Origin: an uncultured Hyphomicrobiales bacterium
GTDB taxonomy: Bacteria; Pseudomonadota; Alphaproteobacteria; Rhizobiales; TMED25
NCBI GenBank assembly: GCA_905181735.1
Contig: CAJIYR010000003.1
Location: forward strand, 118,501 to 182,500
DNA: 64,000 nt
Direction: 5' to 3'
Below the pieces are notes generated by a model that saw only the letters and a list, made by a program, of their open reading frames with translations, was not told the DNA's origin and did not search any database. A program made the position numbers and the translations under genes. This document shows, piece by piece, positions 10,985-19,908 of this stretch (positions are counted from its first letter, which is position 1; every line of letters starts with the position of its first letter).

Positions 10985-11422
10985 CTATTCTTCTAAATCT
11001 GTTATCAATCCAATTGAAGAATAACCGGCAGAACTAATACGACCCATGACCTTCATAACAATTTCATAATTTATATTTCTATCCCCTTTTATATAAATTC
11101 TCTCTTTATAACCAATACCAGCTATAGCTTGTAATTTCTCTATAAGATCTTCGATTGATATTTCAGTCTTTTGAATAAAAATTTCATTCTTCTCTGTTAT
11201 GGATATTATTAATGGCTCATTGTCTCCTGACATCTGATTAGCTTGTGTCTTCGGCAGTTCTATAGGTACGCCAACTGTTAACAACGGTGCCGTGATCATA
11301 AATACGACCAAAAGAACTAGCATAACATCAACCAAAGGTGTGACATTTATATCAGACATAGGTTTATAGGATTTACTCCTTCTCTTACTATTAGGCAATG
11401 TGTTAATTGTTCCGCTGCTCAA
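10985..11422 (-). CDS. tolR: Tol-Pal proton channel subunit TolR
   Basis: ExbD/TolR-type inner-membrane protein that forms the proton-driven motor with TolQ. The 145-residue protein has a short cytosolic N-terminus, one transmembrane helix carrying the key aspartate (Asp32 in INVTPLVDVMLVLLVVF), and a periplasmic ExbD domain. Its start overlaps the last four bases of tolQ. It acts with the neighbouring tolQ and tolA products in envelope constriction at division. Confidence 0.95.
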   Translation of the reverse strand: MSSGTINTLPNSKRRSKSYKPMSDINVTPLVDVMLVLLVVFMITAPLLTVGVPIELPKTQANQMSGDNEPLIISITEKNEIFIQKTEISIEDLIEKLQAIAGIGYKERIYIKGDRNINYEIVMKVMGRISSAGYSSIGLITDLEE

Positions 11423-12201
11423 CGTTCGGCCTCTTCCTGATCGTGATCTTCGTTTTCTGGATATTCATTTCTGTTAGACGGCTTAGAAAGCTGTGCGTCT
11501 AAGTGACGACTTAAATAATTTATGAATTCATCGCTAAAATTTTCTAAATTGCTTACGAGTCTTGAAATATCATTAGAAATCTTATTATAAAACATAACCG
11601 CTGGTATCGCTGCAAATAAACCTATAGCAGTTGCAAATAATGCCTCTGCTATACCAGGCGCCACAACAGTCAAATTTGTATTCTTTGATGAAGCTATTGC
11701 CATAAAGCTATTCATTATACCCATCACAGTGCCGAACAAACCAACAAATGGTGCTGCTGAACCGACTGAAGCCAAAAATAAAAGTCTGTTCTCTAACTTG
11801 TCTATTTCTATATTAATTTGAACGTTCATAGCCTTTTGAACTCTACTTTGAACCCCTTGAACAGGCATGCCTTCATGAATCTTATAAGTGTTCTCCCATT
11901 CTCTGTAACCGGATTCAAATACCTTTGCCATTGGATTATTTTTAGCTCTTCTGTATGTTTCGTAAATATCCTGCTTATCGCTGCTCCAAAAATCTCTATA
12001 GAATTTTATAGCATTTTTCTTTGCCAATCTTGTTGTTAAGAGCTTTTCAATAATAATACCCCAAGACCGTATTGAAGCAGCTAACAAGAGCAAGATTACA
12101 ATTTGTACAACAATACCAGCTTCAAAGAAAAGCCCAAATAAAGTGATGTCTGCAGATATACTAGTTAATGTTTCTGCTGAAGTTATAATCTCAGTATCCA
12201 T
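11419..12201 (-). CDS. tolQ: Tol-Pal motor subunit TolQ
   Basis: MotA/TolQ/ExbB-type inner-membrane protein of the Tol-Pal proton channel. The 260-residue protein shows three hydrophobic helices (about 28-48, 140-165 and 185-205), with the conserved stretches GSAAPFVGLFGTVMGIMNSF and APGIAEALFATAIGLFAAIPAV. Alphaproteobacteria usually have the thioesterase gene ybgC directly upstream. Here the 149 bases between tolQ and ruvB contain no ORF, so tolQ probably starts its own transcript. The sequence there is AT-rich with TTGACA-like hexamers on the minus strand but no convincing complete promoter. Confidence 0.95.
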   Translation of the reverse strand: MDTEIITSAETLTSISADITLFGLFFEAGIVVQIVILLLLAASIRSWGIIIEKLLTTRLAKKNAIKFYRDFWSSDKQDIYETYRRAKNNPMAKVFESGYREWENTYKIHEGMPVQGVQSRVQKAMNVQINIEIDKLENRLLFLASVGSAAPFVGLFGTVMGIMNSFMAIASSKNTNLTVVAPGIAEALFATAIGLFAAIPAVMFYNKISNDISRLVSNLENFSDEFINYLSRHLDAQLSKPSNRNEYPENEDHDQEEAER

Positions 12202-12350
12202 TCAGATTCCTAATTTTAATATATTATGTCAATGGTAGTATAGTTATTGAAAGATAATTTCATTAAATATGAATTAATTTTTTTATTTTATGGATAAATT
12301 GTGTCAAAAATTAGTCATTAACTGTTGATAGAACTCATTTTTAATATTTT

Positions 12351-13364
12351 CTATCCACGCTCATCATTTTTAGGTTGGGGAATAATGTCTAAATGTTCAA
12401 ATGCTAATGGTGTTAACATTCTTCCTCTCTGAGTTCTGTTAATGAATCCTGACTGAATTAAATATGGCTCAACTACATCCTCTAAACCATCTCTTGCCTC
12501 TCCTAGAGTAGCTGATATAGATTCAATGCCCACAGGCCCTCCAAAATAATTCTTAGCAATACATTCAAGGTATCTATGATCCAATGCATTCAAGCCAGAA
12601 TCATCAACTTGAAGCTCTTTTAAAGCCTTGCTGGCCACAGTTGAATCTATTATCTCATTATTTCCAACTAAAGCAAAATCACTAACTCTTCTTAATAATC
12701 TTCCAGCAATTCTAGGTGTTCCTCTTGACCGACAGGCGATTTCTTTGGCTCCTTCGTCATTAATGTTTATTTTTGTTGCTTTAGCAGATCTTTTAATTAC
12801 CTTCTCCAATTCATCCGTTGGATAAAAATCTAAAGACAAAGGAATTCCAAATCTTTCTCTTAGCGGAGTTGACAATAGACCCAATCTTGTAGTTGCTCCA
12901 ATAAGTGTGAATGGAGAAAGGTCAATTCTTACAGAGCGTGCGGCTGGCCCTTCTCCAATAATCAAATCTAAAACATAATCTTCCATAGCAGGATATAATA
13001 CTTCTTCAACTGCGCTATTTAACCTATGGATTTCATCTATAAACAGAACATCTTTATCTTCTAAATTGGTTAGTAAGGCTGCCAAATCTCCTGGCTTTGT
13101 TATCAGTGGGCCAGAGGTAATCTTCAAATTTACATCTAATTCATTTGCAATAATATGAGCTAATGTTGTTTTTCCAAGGCCAGGCGGTCCAGCAAGCAAA
13201 ACATGGTCTAAGGCTTTGTTTCTTTCTTGTGAAGCTTTGATAAAGACATTTAAATTAGAACACAATTTTTTTTGACCGATAAAATCACTTAATAACTTTG
13301 GTCTCCAAGCCCTTGCATATTTATCTTCATCTAACTCTTCAGCCTCTTCAATATTATCTGTCAT
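12351..13364 (-). CDS. ruvB: Holliday junction branch-migration helicase RuvB
   Basis: AAA+ motor that drives branch migration on the RuvA-Holliday junction complex. The 337-residue protein has Walker [10 protein letters not shown], Walker [10 protein letters not shown], sensor region [21 protein letters not shown], and the C-terminal winged-helix DNA-binding domain ending [15 protein letters not shown] ([18 protein letters not shown]). Its start overlaps the end of ruvA by four bases. It forms the ruvCAB operon with the two genes upstream, all on the minus strand. Confidence 0.97.
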   Translation of the reverse strand: MTDNIEEAEELDEDKYARAWRPKLLSDFIGQKKLCSNLNVFIKASQERNKALDHVLLAGPPGLGKTTLAHIIANELDVNLKITSGPLITKPGDLAALLTNLEDKDVLFIDEIHRLNSAVEEVLYPAMEDYVLDLIIGEGPAARSVRIDLSPFTLIGATTRLGLLSTPLRERFGIPLSLDFYPTDELEKVIKRSAKATKININDEGAKEIACRSRGTPRIAGRLLRRVSDFALVGNNEIIDSTVASKALKELQVDDSGLNALDHRYLECIAKNYFGGPVGIESISATLGEARDGLEDVVEPYLIQSGFINRTQRGRMLTPLAFEHLDIIPQPKNDERG

Positions 13365-13942
13365 GACAATTCTTTCAACGATAATTTAATCAACTCTTCA
13401 ATAGTAAGATTTTTTTCATTTCTATTGCTAATTTGTGATAGAGCTCTTGCTGCTTCTAATCTTCCGTATCCAAGATTAACAAGAGCTGAAAGAGCAGAAT
13501 CTGATTCAATGGAGCTAGACTGGCTTTGTATATTTTTATCTAAAATAAATTTATCCTGCAATTCTACGATAATTCTCTTTGCAACCTTAGGTCCAATACC
13601 AGGAACTTTTGAAAATAACTTGTCATCGTTTAACGATATTGCTCTTCCCAATTCCTCAGTAGACAACAAACCCAAGACAGTTAGAGCCATCTTAGCTCCA
13701 ACGCCCTGTACCGTTTGCAACAATCTAAAACAAATTCTTTCGTTTAATGATGGAAATCCATATAATTTTATAATATCATCTCTAATCCTAGTTTCTATGT
13801 AAAGAGTAACATTCTTTCTATCGTTCCCTAATAGTTTTATAACCCTTTCAGGACAATGCACTTCATAACCAACACCAGCAATATCTAGAATTATTGTTTC
13901 ATCAAAAACTTGATCAACATTTCCTACAAGCTTACCTATCAT
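13361..13942 (-). CDS. ruvA: Holliday junction DNA-binding protein RuvA
   Basis: Tetrameric protein that binds the Holliday junction and recruits RuvB. The 193-residue protein has the N-terminal OB-fold ([19 protein letters not shown]), two helix-hairpin-helix motifs ([18 protein letters not shown] and [19 protein letters not shown]) and a C-terminal RuvB-binding domain. It overlaps ruvC by 11 bases upstream and ruvB by four bases downstream, so the three genes are translationally coupled. Confidence 0.96.
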   Translation of the reverse strand: MIGKLVGNVDQVFDETIILDIAGVGYEVHCPERVIKLLGNDRKNVTLYIETRIRDDIIKLYGFPSLNERICFRLLQTVQGVGAKMALTVLGLLSTEELGRAISLNDDKLFSKVPGIGPKVAKRIIVELQDKFILDKNIQSQSSSIESDSALSALVNLGYGRLEAARALSQISNRNEKNLTIEELIKLSLKELS

Positions 13943-14438
13943 TTTGTAAAACCTTACTTAATTTATTTGTTCTGTGATGCGCATGTGTAATTGCAATTGC
14001 CAAGGCATCAGATGCATCACCAGAACCTAAATTCTTAATTGACAAGAGAACAGATACCATAAGAGCTACTTGGGTTTTATCTGCATGTCCTTGGCCAACA
14101 ATAGTTTTTTTAATTAAATTTGGAGCGTATTCACTGCATACTACACTTTGATTGGCAACAGCTACCATAATAGCCCCCCTTGCATGACCAAGCTTAAGGC
14201 TTGATAATGGATTTTTATTAACAAAAGTATTTTCTATACTAGCCTCATCTGGTTTAAAATTAGAAATAATCCTTGTTATACTATTATATAACTCCAAAAG
14301 CCTATTAGAAAGAGACTCCTCTGAATTGGTCTTTATGACCCCGTTCGCATTATGTTTAATATGATTACCATCTACACTGATTATTCCCCATCCAGTAAAA
14401 CGTAACCCTGGATCAATACCCATAACTTTGATTGACAT
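13932..14438 (-). CDS. ruvC: Holliday junction resolvase RuvC
   Basis: Endonuclease that cuts Holliday junctions after RuvAB branch migration. The 168-residue protein has the RNase H-like fold signature: the first acidic residue in VMGIDPGLRFTGWG, Glu in ASIENTFVNKNP, and the C-terminal acidic pair in GDASDALAIAITHAHH. It starts 12 bases after yebC and overlaps ruvA, giving the common yebC-ruvC-ruvA-ruvB order. Confidence 0.96.
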   Translation of the reverse strand: MSIKVMGIDPGLRFTGWGIISVDGNHIKHNANGVIKTNSEESLSNRLLELYNSITRIISNFKPDEASIENTFVNKNPLSSLKLGHARGAIMVAVANQSVVCSEYAPNLIKKTIVGQGHADKTQVALMVSVLLSIKNLGSGDASDALAIAITHAHHRTNKLSKVLQNDR

Positions 14439-14450
14439 TATAACACTTAC

Positions 14451-15197
14451 CTAATCGCCAAGTTGTTCTAAAGCTTCTTCAGCTGCATCAAGATTTGTAT
14501 AAACATTTTGTACATCATCATTATCTTCTAACGAATCTATCATTTTTATAATTTTCTCTATTAATTCTATATCCGCAGGAATTAATGTTTCTGGTTTCCA
14601 AACAATACTAACAGAATTTGGTTCCCCTGCTTTATTTTCTAACTCAGCTGATACGCTATGTAATTCATCAGCCTTGCAATATATTTGATGCGTATATTCA
14701 TTTGAAATGCAATCATCAGCTCCAGCTTCAATAGTCATTTCTATCAAATCATCATCTGAACCAGAATCTTTTGGATACTCAATTAACCCAACCCTTTCAA
14801 ATGAGAATGATACCGAACCGGTCTCACCTAAGTTACCTCCACATTTAGTAAATATAGACCTCACTTCACCGGCCGTTCTATTTCTATTATCTGTCAATGT
14901 TTCAACTATAAAACCTATACCCCCAGGCCCAAAACCCTCATAACGAACCTCGTCATAATTTTCCAAATCATTATCTTGACTCTTTTTAACCGCTCTCTCA
15001 ATATTATCCTTTGGCATATTTTGTGATCTGGCAGCTTGAATTGCTGATCTTAATCTGGGATTCATGTCTGGGTCAGGGAGACCTGCTTTTGCTGCAACGG
15101 TTATTTCTTTTGCTAATTTTGAGAAAATCTTTGCCCTCTTTTTATCTTGAGCACCTTTTCTATGCATAATATTACTAAACTGTGAATGTCCTGACAT
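14451..15197 (-). CDS. yebC: YebC/PmpR family protein
   Basis: The 248-residue protein begins [20 protein letters not shown], the family signature, and contains the conserved [24 protein letters not shown] block. Family members have been described as DNA-binding regulators and, more recently, as factors that help ribosomes through proline-rich stretches. Which role applies here cannot be read from sequence. It is the first gene of the yebC-ruvCAB group; the 92-base gap upstream is AT-rich and probably contains the promoter. Confidence 0.93.
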   Translation of the reverse strand: MSGHSQFSNIMHRKGAQDKKRAKIFSKLAKEITVAAKAGLPDPDMNPRLRSAIQAARSQNMPKDNIERAVKKSQDNDLENYDEVRYEGFGPGGIGFIVETLTDNRNRTAGEVRSIFTKCGGNLGETGSVSFSFERVGLIEYPKDSGSDDDLIEMTIEAGADDCISNEYTHQIYCKADELHSVSAELENKAGEPNSVSIVWKPETLIPADIELIEKIIKMIDSLEDNDDVQNVYTNLDAAEEALEQLGD

Positions 15198-15289
15198 AAT
15201 ATAACCTTAAATAAGTTGTTGTATAAAAATTTAATTGTAACATATAAAAAATATTCAAGTTATTAACAAATGATAATATTTTTATAATA

Positions 15290-16105
15290 CTAAAAATATG
15301 GGATATTCTCTTTCAATACACCTCCAAGTATAAAAGAATCTATTTTACTTACTAATCCTGAGCTATCATCAGTCTCGATCATAACGCCAGATAAAGTTGG
15401 GGTTTTACGTGCCGGGATAAGTTTTCCACTTGGGGTATGAGTTAAAAATCTATTTAAGGGTCCAGATTTTTCAAAGCCAAGTATAGAATCATAGTCACCC
15501 GTCATGCCAATATCTGATATATAACCACTACCTTTTGCAAGAACCCTAAAATCACTAGTTGGAACATGCGTATGCGTACCGACCATTAGGCTAATTCTTC
15601 CATCAAGATAATGACCCATTGCTTGTTTCTCTGAAGTCGCCTCTGCATGCACATCAACAATAATTGCGTCTACAGTCTCAATTAATCTTACGTCTAATAG
15701 AAGTTTATCTATAACAGCAAATGGGTCATCCATTGCATTCATAAAAACTCTTCCCATTAAATTAGCCACCAAAACTTTTTTTCCTGATTCTGTTTCAAAT
15801 ATCCCCGCTCCCTTGCCAGGAGTCCCTGCTGGAAAATTTGCTGGCCTAATTAATCTTTCTTGTCTGTTAATAAAGACCATTGCCTCTCTTTGGTCCCAAA
15901 TATGATTTCCAGTAGTTATAACATCAACACCAGAATCAATTAATGAATTAGCAATACGTTCAGTTATTCCAAAACCTGCAGCTGAATTTTCTCCATTAGC
16001 GATAACAAAATCTAACTTATGCTTATTTCTAATTTCAGGTAATCTTTCATGAACAATTCTCCTGCCAGCCTCACCAACAATGTCTCCAATAAATAATATT
16101 CTCAC
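15290..16105 (-). CDS. TIGR00282-type metallophosphoesterase (YmdB-like)
   Basis: A 271-residue calcineurin-like phosphoesterase. It begins MRILFIGDIVGEAGRR with the metal-binding GDI, followed by NGENSAAGFGI, TTGNHIWDQ and DVHAEATSEKQAMGHYLDGR, then GTHTHVPTSD, all conserved in the TIGR00282 family. Bacillus YmdB is a cyclic-nucleotide phosphodiesterase, but the substrate in alphaproteobacteria is not established. The start codon shares one base with the stop of the upstream 5-FCL gene, so the two are co-translated. Confidence 0.9.
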   Translation of the reverse strand: MRILFIGDIVGEAGRRIVHERLPEIRNKHKLDFVIANGENSAAGFGITERIANSLIDSGVDVITTGNHIWDQREAMVFINRQERLIRPANFPAGTPGKGAGIFETESGKKVLVANLMGRVFMNAMDDPFAVIDKLLLDVRLIETVDAIIVDVHAEATSEKQAMGHYLDGRISLMVGTHTHVPTSDFRVLAKGSGYISDIGMTGDYDSILGFEKSGPLNRFLTHTPSGKLIPARKTPTLSGVMIETDDSSGLVSKIDSFILGGVLKENIPYF

Positions 16106-16707
16106 TATATTTCCTTATTATTCTTTATCATCAATATCTCTTTTTCATTTACAATGTAATCTAATTTCTCATCAAATATCTCAGTTGCCACCTTATTAAT
16201 GCATTGAAATTCATAACATACACCAATAAATTTAATATCGAAGCTGTTTCGCATGAATTTGATAGTTCTATCAAAATAACCGCCACCGTACCCGAGACGA
16301 AAGCCTGATCTATCAAATAATAACCCTGGTACAAAAATTATATTCGGCTGGAGCGTTCTTTTAGAAACCATAGGTTCTAAAATAGAATATTGATTTTTTA
16401 TAAGCGTATCACCTAATTTCCATTCTTTATAAACAAGAGGGTCATTATTATTTATTATACAAGGCAAAGACATATTAAAGCCTTTTAAAAAAAAATCTTT
16501 AATAAGAGGGATTATATTAAATTCAGAACCAAATGGATAATAACAACCAATTACATTAACATTTTCATTAATATAAGGACGCTCTTGACCAATGATTTCT
16601 CTAGAAGATTGTTCTCTATATAAATCCGAGATAGCACCTCTCTGTTCAAGAACTTTACTTCTTTGTAACTCTTTTATAATTTTAACTTCTTTGATGTCTA
16701 TCCTCAG
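16105..16707 (-). CDS. 5-formyltetrahydrofolate cyclo-ligase, non-ATG start
   Basis: Converts 5-formyl-THF to 5,10-methenyl-THF with ATP. The C-terminal part has the family signature GYGGGYFDR. The first ATG in frame is at 16473, but translating further upstream gives conserved N-terminal sequence with no stop, including VNVIGCYYPFGSEFNIIPLI and a basic KELQRSKVLEQR helix. The gene is therefore about 200 residues long, the family's usual size. No ATG, GTG or TTG is available in that stretch. The best candidates are CTG at 16707 or ATC at 16695, the latter six bases after GAGG. The gene follows the 6S RNA, the conserved zapA-ssrS-fcl arrangement. The start is uncertain, the function is not. 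Confidence 0.82.
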   Translation of the reverse strand: MRIDIKEVKIIKELQRSKVLEQRGAISDLYREQSSREIIGQERPYINENVNVIGCYYPFGSEFNIIPLIKDFFLKGFNMSLPCIINNNDPLVYKEWKLGDTLIKNQYSILEPMVSKRTLQPNIIFVPGLLFDRSGFRLGYGGGYFDRTIKFMRNSFDIKFIGVCYEFQCINKVATEIFDEKLDYIVNEKEILMIKNNKEI

Positions 16708-16736
16708 TGATATAAATATAATTTTATATAAATTAA

Positions 16737-16884
16737 TGCCACGTGGCCGTGGATATTGACAATCCCAGGTTCCCTATTAGTATAGGTGGGTGCCAAATGA
16801 AAAAAACCACAGTTTAAATCAGCGTCAGCTCCCTTAAGAATTGTTAAGGCCCTAGGTATAGTTTATCTCACAAACCACACAGCA
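16737..16884 (-). ncRNA. ssrS: 6S RNA (candidate)
   Basis: The 6S regulator binds and sequesters housekeeping RNA polymerase. Between zapA and the 5-FCL gene, the classic 6S location, the minus strand has a GC-richer segment of about 148 nt. Its ends pair: TGCTGTGTGG (16884-16875) with CCACGTGGCA (16746-16737), a 10-base-pair stem with G-U wobbles. The interior contains the partly self-complementary GGGCCTTAA/TTAAGGG and the conserved-looking GGCACCCACCTATACTA segment. I call it from location, composition and the closing stem; the family match needs a covariance search. Ends are approximate. Confidence 0.72.
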
Positions 16885-16930
16885 TTTACAACATATATAT
16901 ATATATGAAATACAGCAATAAATTAATCGT

Positions 16931-17287
16931 CTAACTATTTAATGCTTTTGCTATGACTTCCAATTTACTTGCTAATGATTCTATATCCTGTATTACAATA
17001 TCCTCTATTTTTTTAGCATCACCTTTAAATTGGTCGCTATTTCTTCTTAGAGTAGAGACTTCGTCTTGAATTTCTTCAATTTGAGTTAATGCGTCTGATA
17101 GCTTATCAGATATCGTTAATCCTGCCATTATAAAAAGACGCGTATCACCTATGTGACCAAATCTTCCTTGCAACTGATCTACATGTCGAGAGAAATATGA
17201 AGCTAGCTCTTTTAAACGATGCTCTTCCCCGTCATCACACTCCAATTGAACAGTTCTATTATTAATACTAACACTAACCTTGCTCAT
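16931..17287 (-). CDS. zapA: Cell division protein ZapA
   Basis: Small cytosolic protein that crosslinks FtsZ filaments at mid-cell. The 118-residue protein has the ZapA N-terminal domain (VSVSINNRTVQLECDDGEEHRLKEL is the diagnostic region, residues 3-27), the RLFIMAGLTISDKLSDA helix, then a coiled-coil tail. It is followed by the 6S RNA and preceded 30 bases upstream by the DUF4164 gene, a typical alphaproteobacterial order. Confidence 0.92.
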   Translation of the reverse strand: MSKVSVSINNRTVQLECDDGEEHRLKELASYFSRHVDQLQGRFGHIGDTRLFIMAGLTISDKLSDALTQIEEIQDEVSTLRRNSDQFKGDAKKIEDIVIQDIESLASKLEVIAKALNS

Positions 17288-17317
17288 TTTGCTTGACTTA
17301 CCTGTTATATTAATAAT

Positions 17318-17647
17318 TTAATCCTGTTTTTCAACAAGCAAACCTTCAAAATTCTCTATCATGGATGTAAGACGTTTTTGAACTTCAGAGTTAGCCTGGT
17401 CTAGTTTATTAGATTTCTTATTCATTTCATCCAATCTAACTAACATAGCTGCTTTTTCATTAAGCATCTTATCTAGCTCTTTTTTTAAACCAACAATCAC
17501 ATTTGTTTGTTGGTTTTTGTTTAGGGCTACGATCTCCAATTTGGAAATTGCGTCCTTAAGTTTATTAAAAGCATTATCTAAACGAGTATTATTTTCAACG
17601 ACCTCATCATCTTCTAGGTAACCTGATCTTACAGTTTGTTGATTCAT
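17318..17647 (-). CDS. DUF4164-type coiled-coil protein
   Basis: A 109-residue protein made almost entirely of predicted coiled coil (about residues 20-105), rich in Leu, Lys, Glu and Asn, with no membrane segment or signal peptide. Alphaproteobacteria often carry a small DUF4164 coiled-coil gene directly upstream of zapA, and position and size fit this family. Its function is unknown; the place beside zapA suggests a division-related structural role, which is inference. It is probably the first gene of the zapA transcript. Confidence 0.7.
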   Translation of the reverse strand: MNQQTVRSGYLEDDEVVENNTRLDNAFNKLKDAISKLEIVALNKNQQTNVIVGLKKELDKMLNEKAAMLVRLDEMNKKSNKLDQANSEVQKRLTSMIENFEGLLVEKQD

Positions 17648-17688
17648 AAAATAAAAACCTGATTATAAAATTTCAATGTCTAAAGAAA

Positions 17689-17718
17689 ATTCTAAACTTA
17701 CTAACACTAACACGTCAA
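17689..17718 (-). promoter_or_regulatory. Candidate sigma70-type promoter for DUF4164-zapA-6S
   Basis: In the divergent region between tkt and the DUF4164 gene the minus strand reads TTGACG (17718-17713), an 18-base spacer and TAGAAT (17694-17689), close to the consensus. It lies about 40 bases upstream of the start at 17647. In such AT-rich DNA chance matches are common, so this is a candidate only. Confidence 0.4.
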
Positions 17719-17890
17719 TAAAAAAGTGCGAATACAATCTTTCTTTAGTAGAAAATATTCAAAATATAACGCTATTAGAGATAAAAATTACAAATAAATT
17801 CATTTAAACGCTAAATAGCCAAATATGGTTTGATAATTTTATACTTTCTATCTATAAAGATATTTATAAGTAATAAAATCAAATAAACAT

Positions 17891-19888
17891 ATGAATGATA
17901 ATATAACTCATATTAAAATGGCCAATGCAATAAGGGCTCTATCTATAGATGCTGTAGAAAGCGCTAAAAGCGGTCATCCTGGCATGCCCCTTGGTACAGC
18001 AGATATTGCAACAGTCTTGTTTACAAGATACCTAAAGTTTGATGCAGGATCTCCAGATTGGTTTAACAGAGATAGATTTGTTCTTTCAGGTGGTCATGGT
18101 TCAATGTTACTCTATTCATGCTTATACCTACTAGGGTATGAAGACCTAACAATTGAACAAATTAAACGATTTAGACAATTAAATTCTATCACAGCTGGCC
18201 ATCCGGAATTTGGTAACGCAAAAGGAATAGAAACTACAACAGGTCCTTTAGGTCAAGGACTCGGCAATGCTGTTGGAATGGCAATTTCAGAGAAAATACT
18301 ATCAAAGAAATTTGGATCCGATCTAATTGACCATAGAACGTATGTAATGGTTGGCGACGGAGATTTAATGGAAGGGATATCGCAAGAGACGATATCACTT
18401 GCTGGTCATTTAAAGCTTAACAAGCTAACAGTGCTCTACGACGACAATAATATCACTATAGATGGTGAAGTTAGTGTAGCAGATTCAACGGATCAGCTTA
18501 TGAGATTCGAAGCCTCTGGCTGGAATGTAGTGAAAATAGATGGTCATAATTGTTCTCAAATCTCAAATGCTATAGAAGAATCGATGAATTCAGATAGGCC
18601 CTCATTAATTGCGTGCAAAACGCATATTGGTTTTGGATCCCCCAATAGACAAGATACCGCTGGAATTCATGGTGCTCCTCTGGGTCAAGAAGAGTATGAG
18701 TTAACAAGGAAAAATTTAGGCATAGATTACCCCCCTTACGAAGTGCCACAAGATATTTTAGACGAATGGAGATTAGCTGGCCTTAGAAATAGGCACCAAA
18801 GAAAATTATGGGAAGAAAAATTTGAATCTCTAGAATTAGACATAAAGAATAAAATAAATGCTCACCTCAATACTTCCATTTCTAAAGAATTTGAAGAGGA
18901 GTTGTATAAACAAAAAGAAAACCTTTTAAACGAACAAAAGAATATTGCCACAAGAAAATCATCAGAAATGGTCCTCGGCACAATAAATAAATTTATACCC
19001 TCAACGATTGGCGGGTCAGCAGATTTAACAGGTTCAAATAATACAAAAACATCAGAAACTAAGAGCATCTCATCTATAAACTTCGAAGGTCGCTATATAC
19101 ATTACGGGATACGCGAACATGCAATGGGCGCAATAATGAATGGGATAGCTTTACATGGTGGATTTATTCCATATGCCGGAACATTCCTTATATTTTCTGA
19201 TTATTGCAGGCCAGCTATACGTCTATCGGCTTTAATGAAACAAAGAGTGATATATGTAATGACCCATGATTCAATAGGCCTTGGTGAAGATGGTCCAACT
19301 CATCAACCAGTTGAACAGCTAGCTGCATTAAGAGCAATCCCTAATCTATTTGTTTATAGACCAGCAAACAGTGTTGAAACGCTAGAATGTTGGCAATTAG
19401 CTCTTAACTCAGTATCAGCTCCAAGTATACTTGCATTATCAAGGCAGAATTTGCCTGAATTCAGGAAGTATGATGAAAATTACAAAACCAATAAATGTGC
19501 GAAAGGCGCCTATGAGGTTTTCAGCTCTAGCAAAAAGACTAAAATTACCATATTTGCTTCAGGTTCAGAGGTTAATATAGCAATCTTAGCAAGCAAAGAA
19601 TTGGTATTCAATGGCTTTGAAACAAGAGTTGTATCAGTGCCATGCTTAGATTTATTTAACGAGCAAGATAAGGAAACAAAAGAATCTTATACAAAGTGCT
19701 CAGACATAAATGTTGTTGTCGAGGCTGGTGTGAAACAAGGATGGGAACATATTATCGGCGATAATGGAATTTTCATTGGGATGGATAGCTTTGGAGCAAG
19801 CGCTCCCTATCTTGAATTGTACAATAAATTCGGTATTACCCCGGAGAACATTGTAGATAAGGTTATTAAAAATCTAGAAAATAACTAA
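17891..19888 (+). CDS. tkt: Transketolase
   Basis: Thiamine-diphosphate enzyme moving two-carbon units between sugar phosphates in the pentose phosphate pathway. The 665-residue length is standard. Visible motifs are SAKSGHPGMPLGTA, the ThDP-binding GDGDLMEGISQE, IHGAPLG with the substrate-binding His, and the pyrimidine-domain GIREHAMGAIMNG followed by THDSIGLGEDGPTHQPVE. It leads a plus-strand cluster tkt-gap-pgk-fba. Its cofactor links it to the TPP-controlled thiamine transporter at 60191-63488. Confidence 0.97.
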   Translation: MNDNITHIKMANAIRALSIDAVESAKSGHPGMPLGTADIATVLFTRYLKFDAGSPDWFNRDRFVLSGGHGSMLLYSCLYLLGYEDLTIEQIKRFRQLNSITAGHPEFGNAKGIETTTGPLGQGLGNAVGMAISEKILSKKFGSDLIDHRTYVMVGDGDLMEGISQETISLAGHLKLNKLTVLYDDNNITIDGEVSVADSTDQLMRFEASGWNVVKIDGHNCSQISNAIEESMNSDRPSLIACKTHIGFGSPNRQDTAGIHGAPLGQEEYELTRKNLGIDYPPYEVPQDILDEWRLAGLRNRHQRKLWEEKFESLELDIKNKINAHLNTSISKEFEEELYKQKENLLNEQKNIATRKSSEMVLGTINKFIPSTIGGSADLTGSNNTKTSETKSISSINFEGRYIHYGIREHAMGAIMNGIALHGGFIPYAGTFLIFSDYCRPAIRLSALMKQRVIYVMTHDSIGLGEDGPTHQPVEQLAALRAIPNLFVYRPANSVETLECWQLALNSVSAPSILALSRQNLPEFRKYDENYKTNKCAKGAYEVFSSSKKTKITIFASGSEVNIAILASKELVFNGFETRVVSVPCLDLFNEQDKETKESYTKCSDINVVVEAGVKQGWEHIIGDNGIFIGMDSFGASAPYLELYNKFGITPENIVDKVIKNLENN

Positions 19889-19908
19889 ATTTTGGAGAAT
19901 ATAATTAC

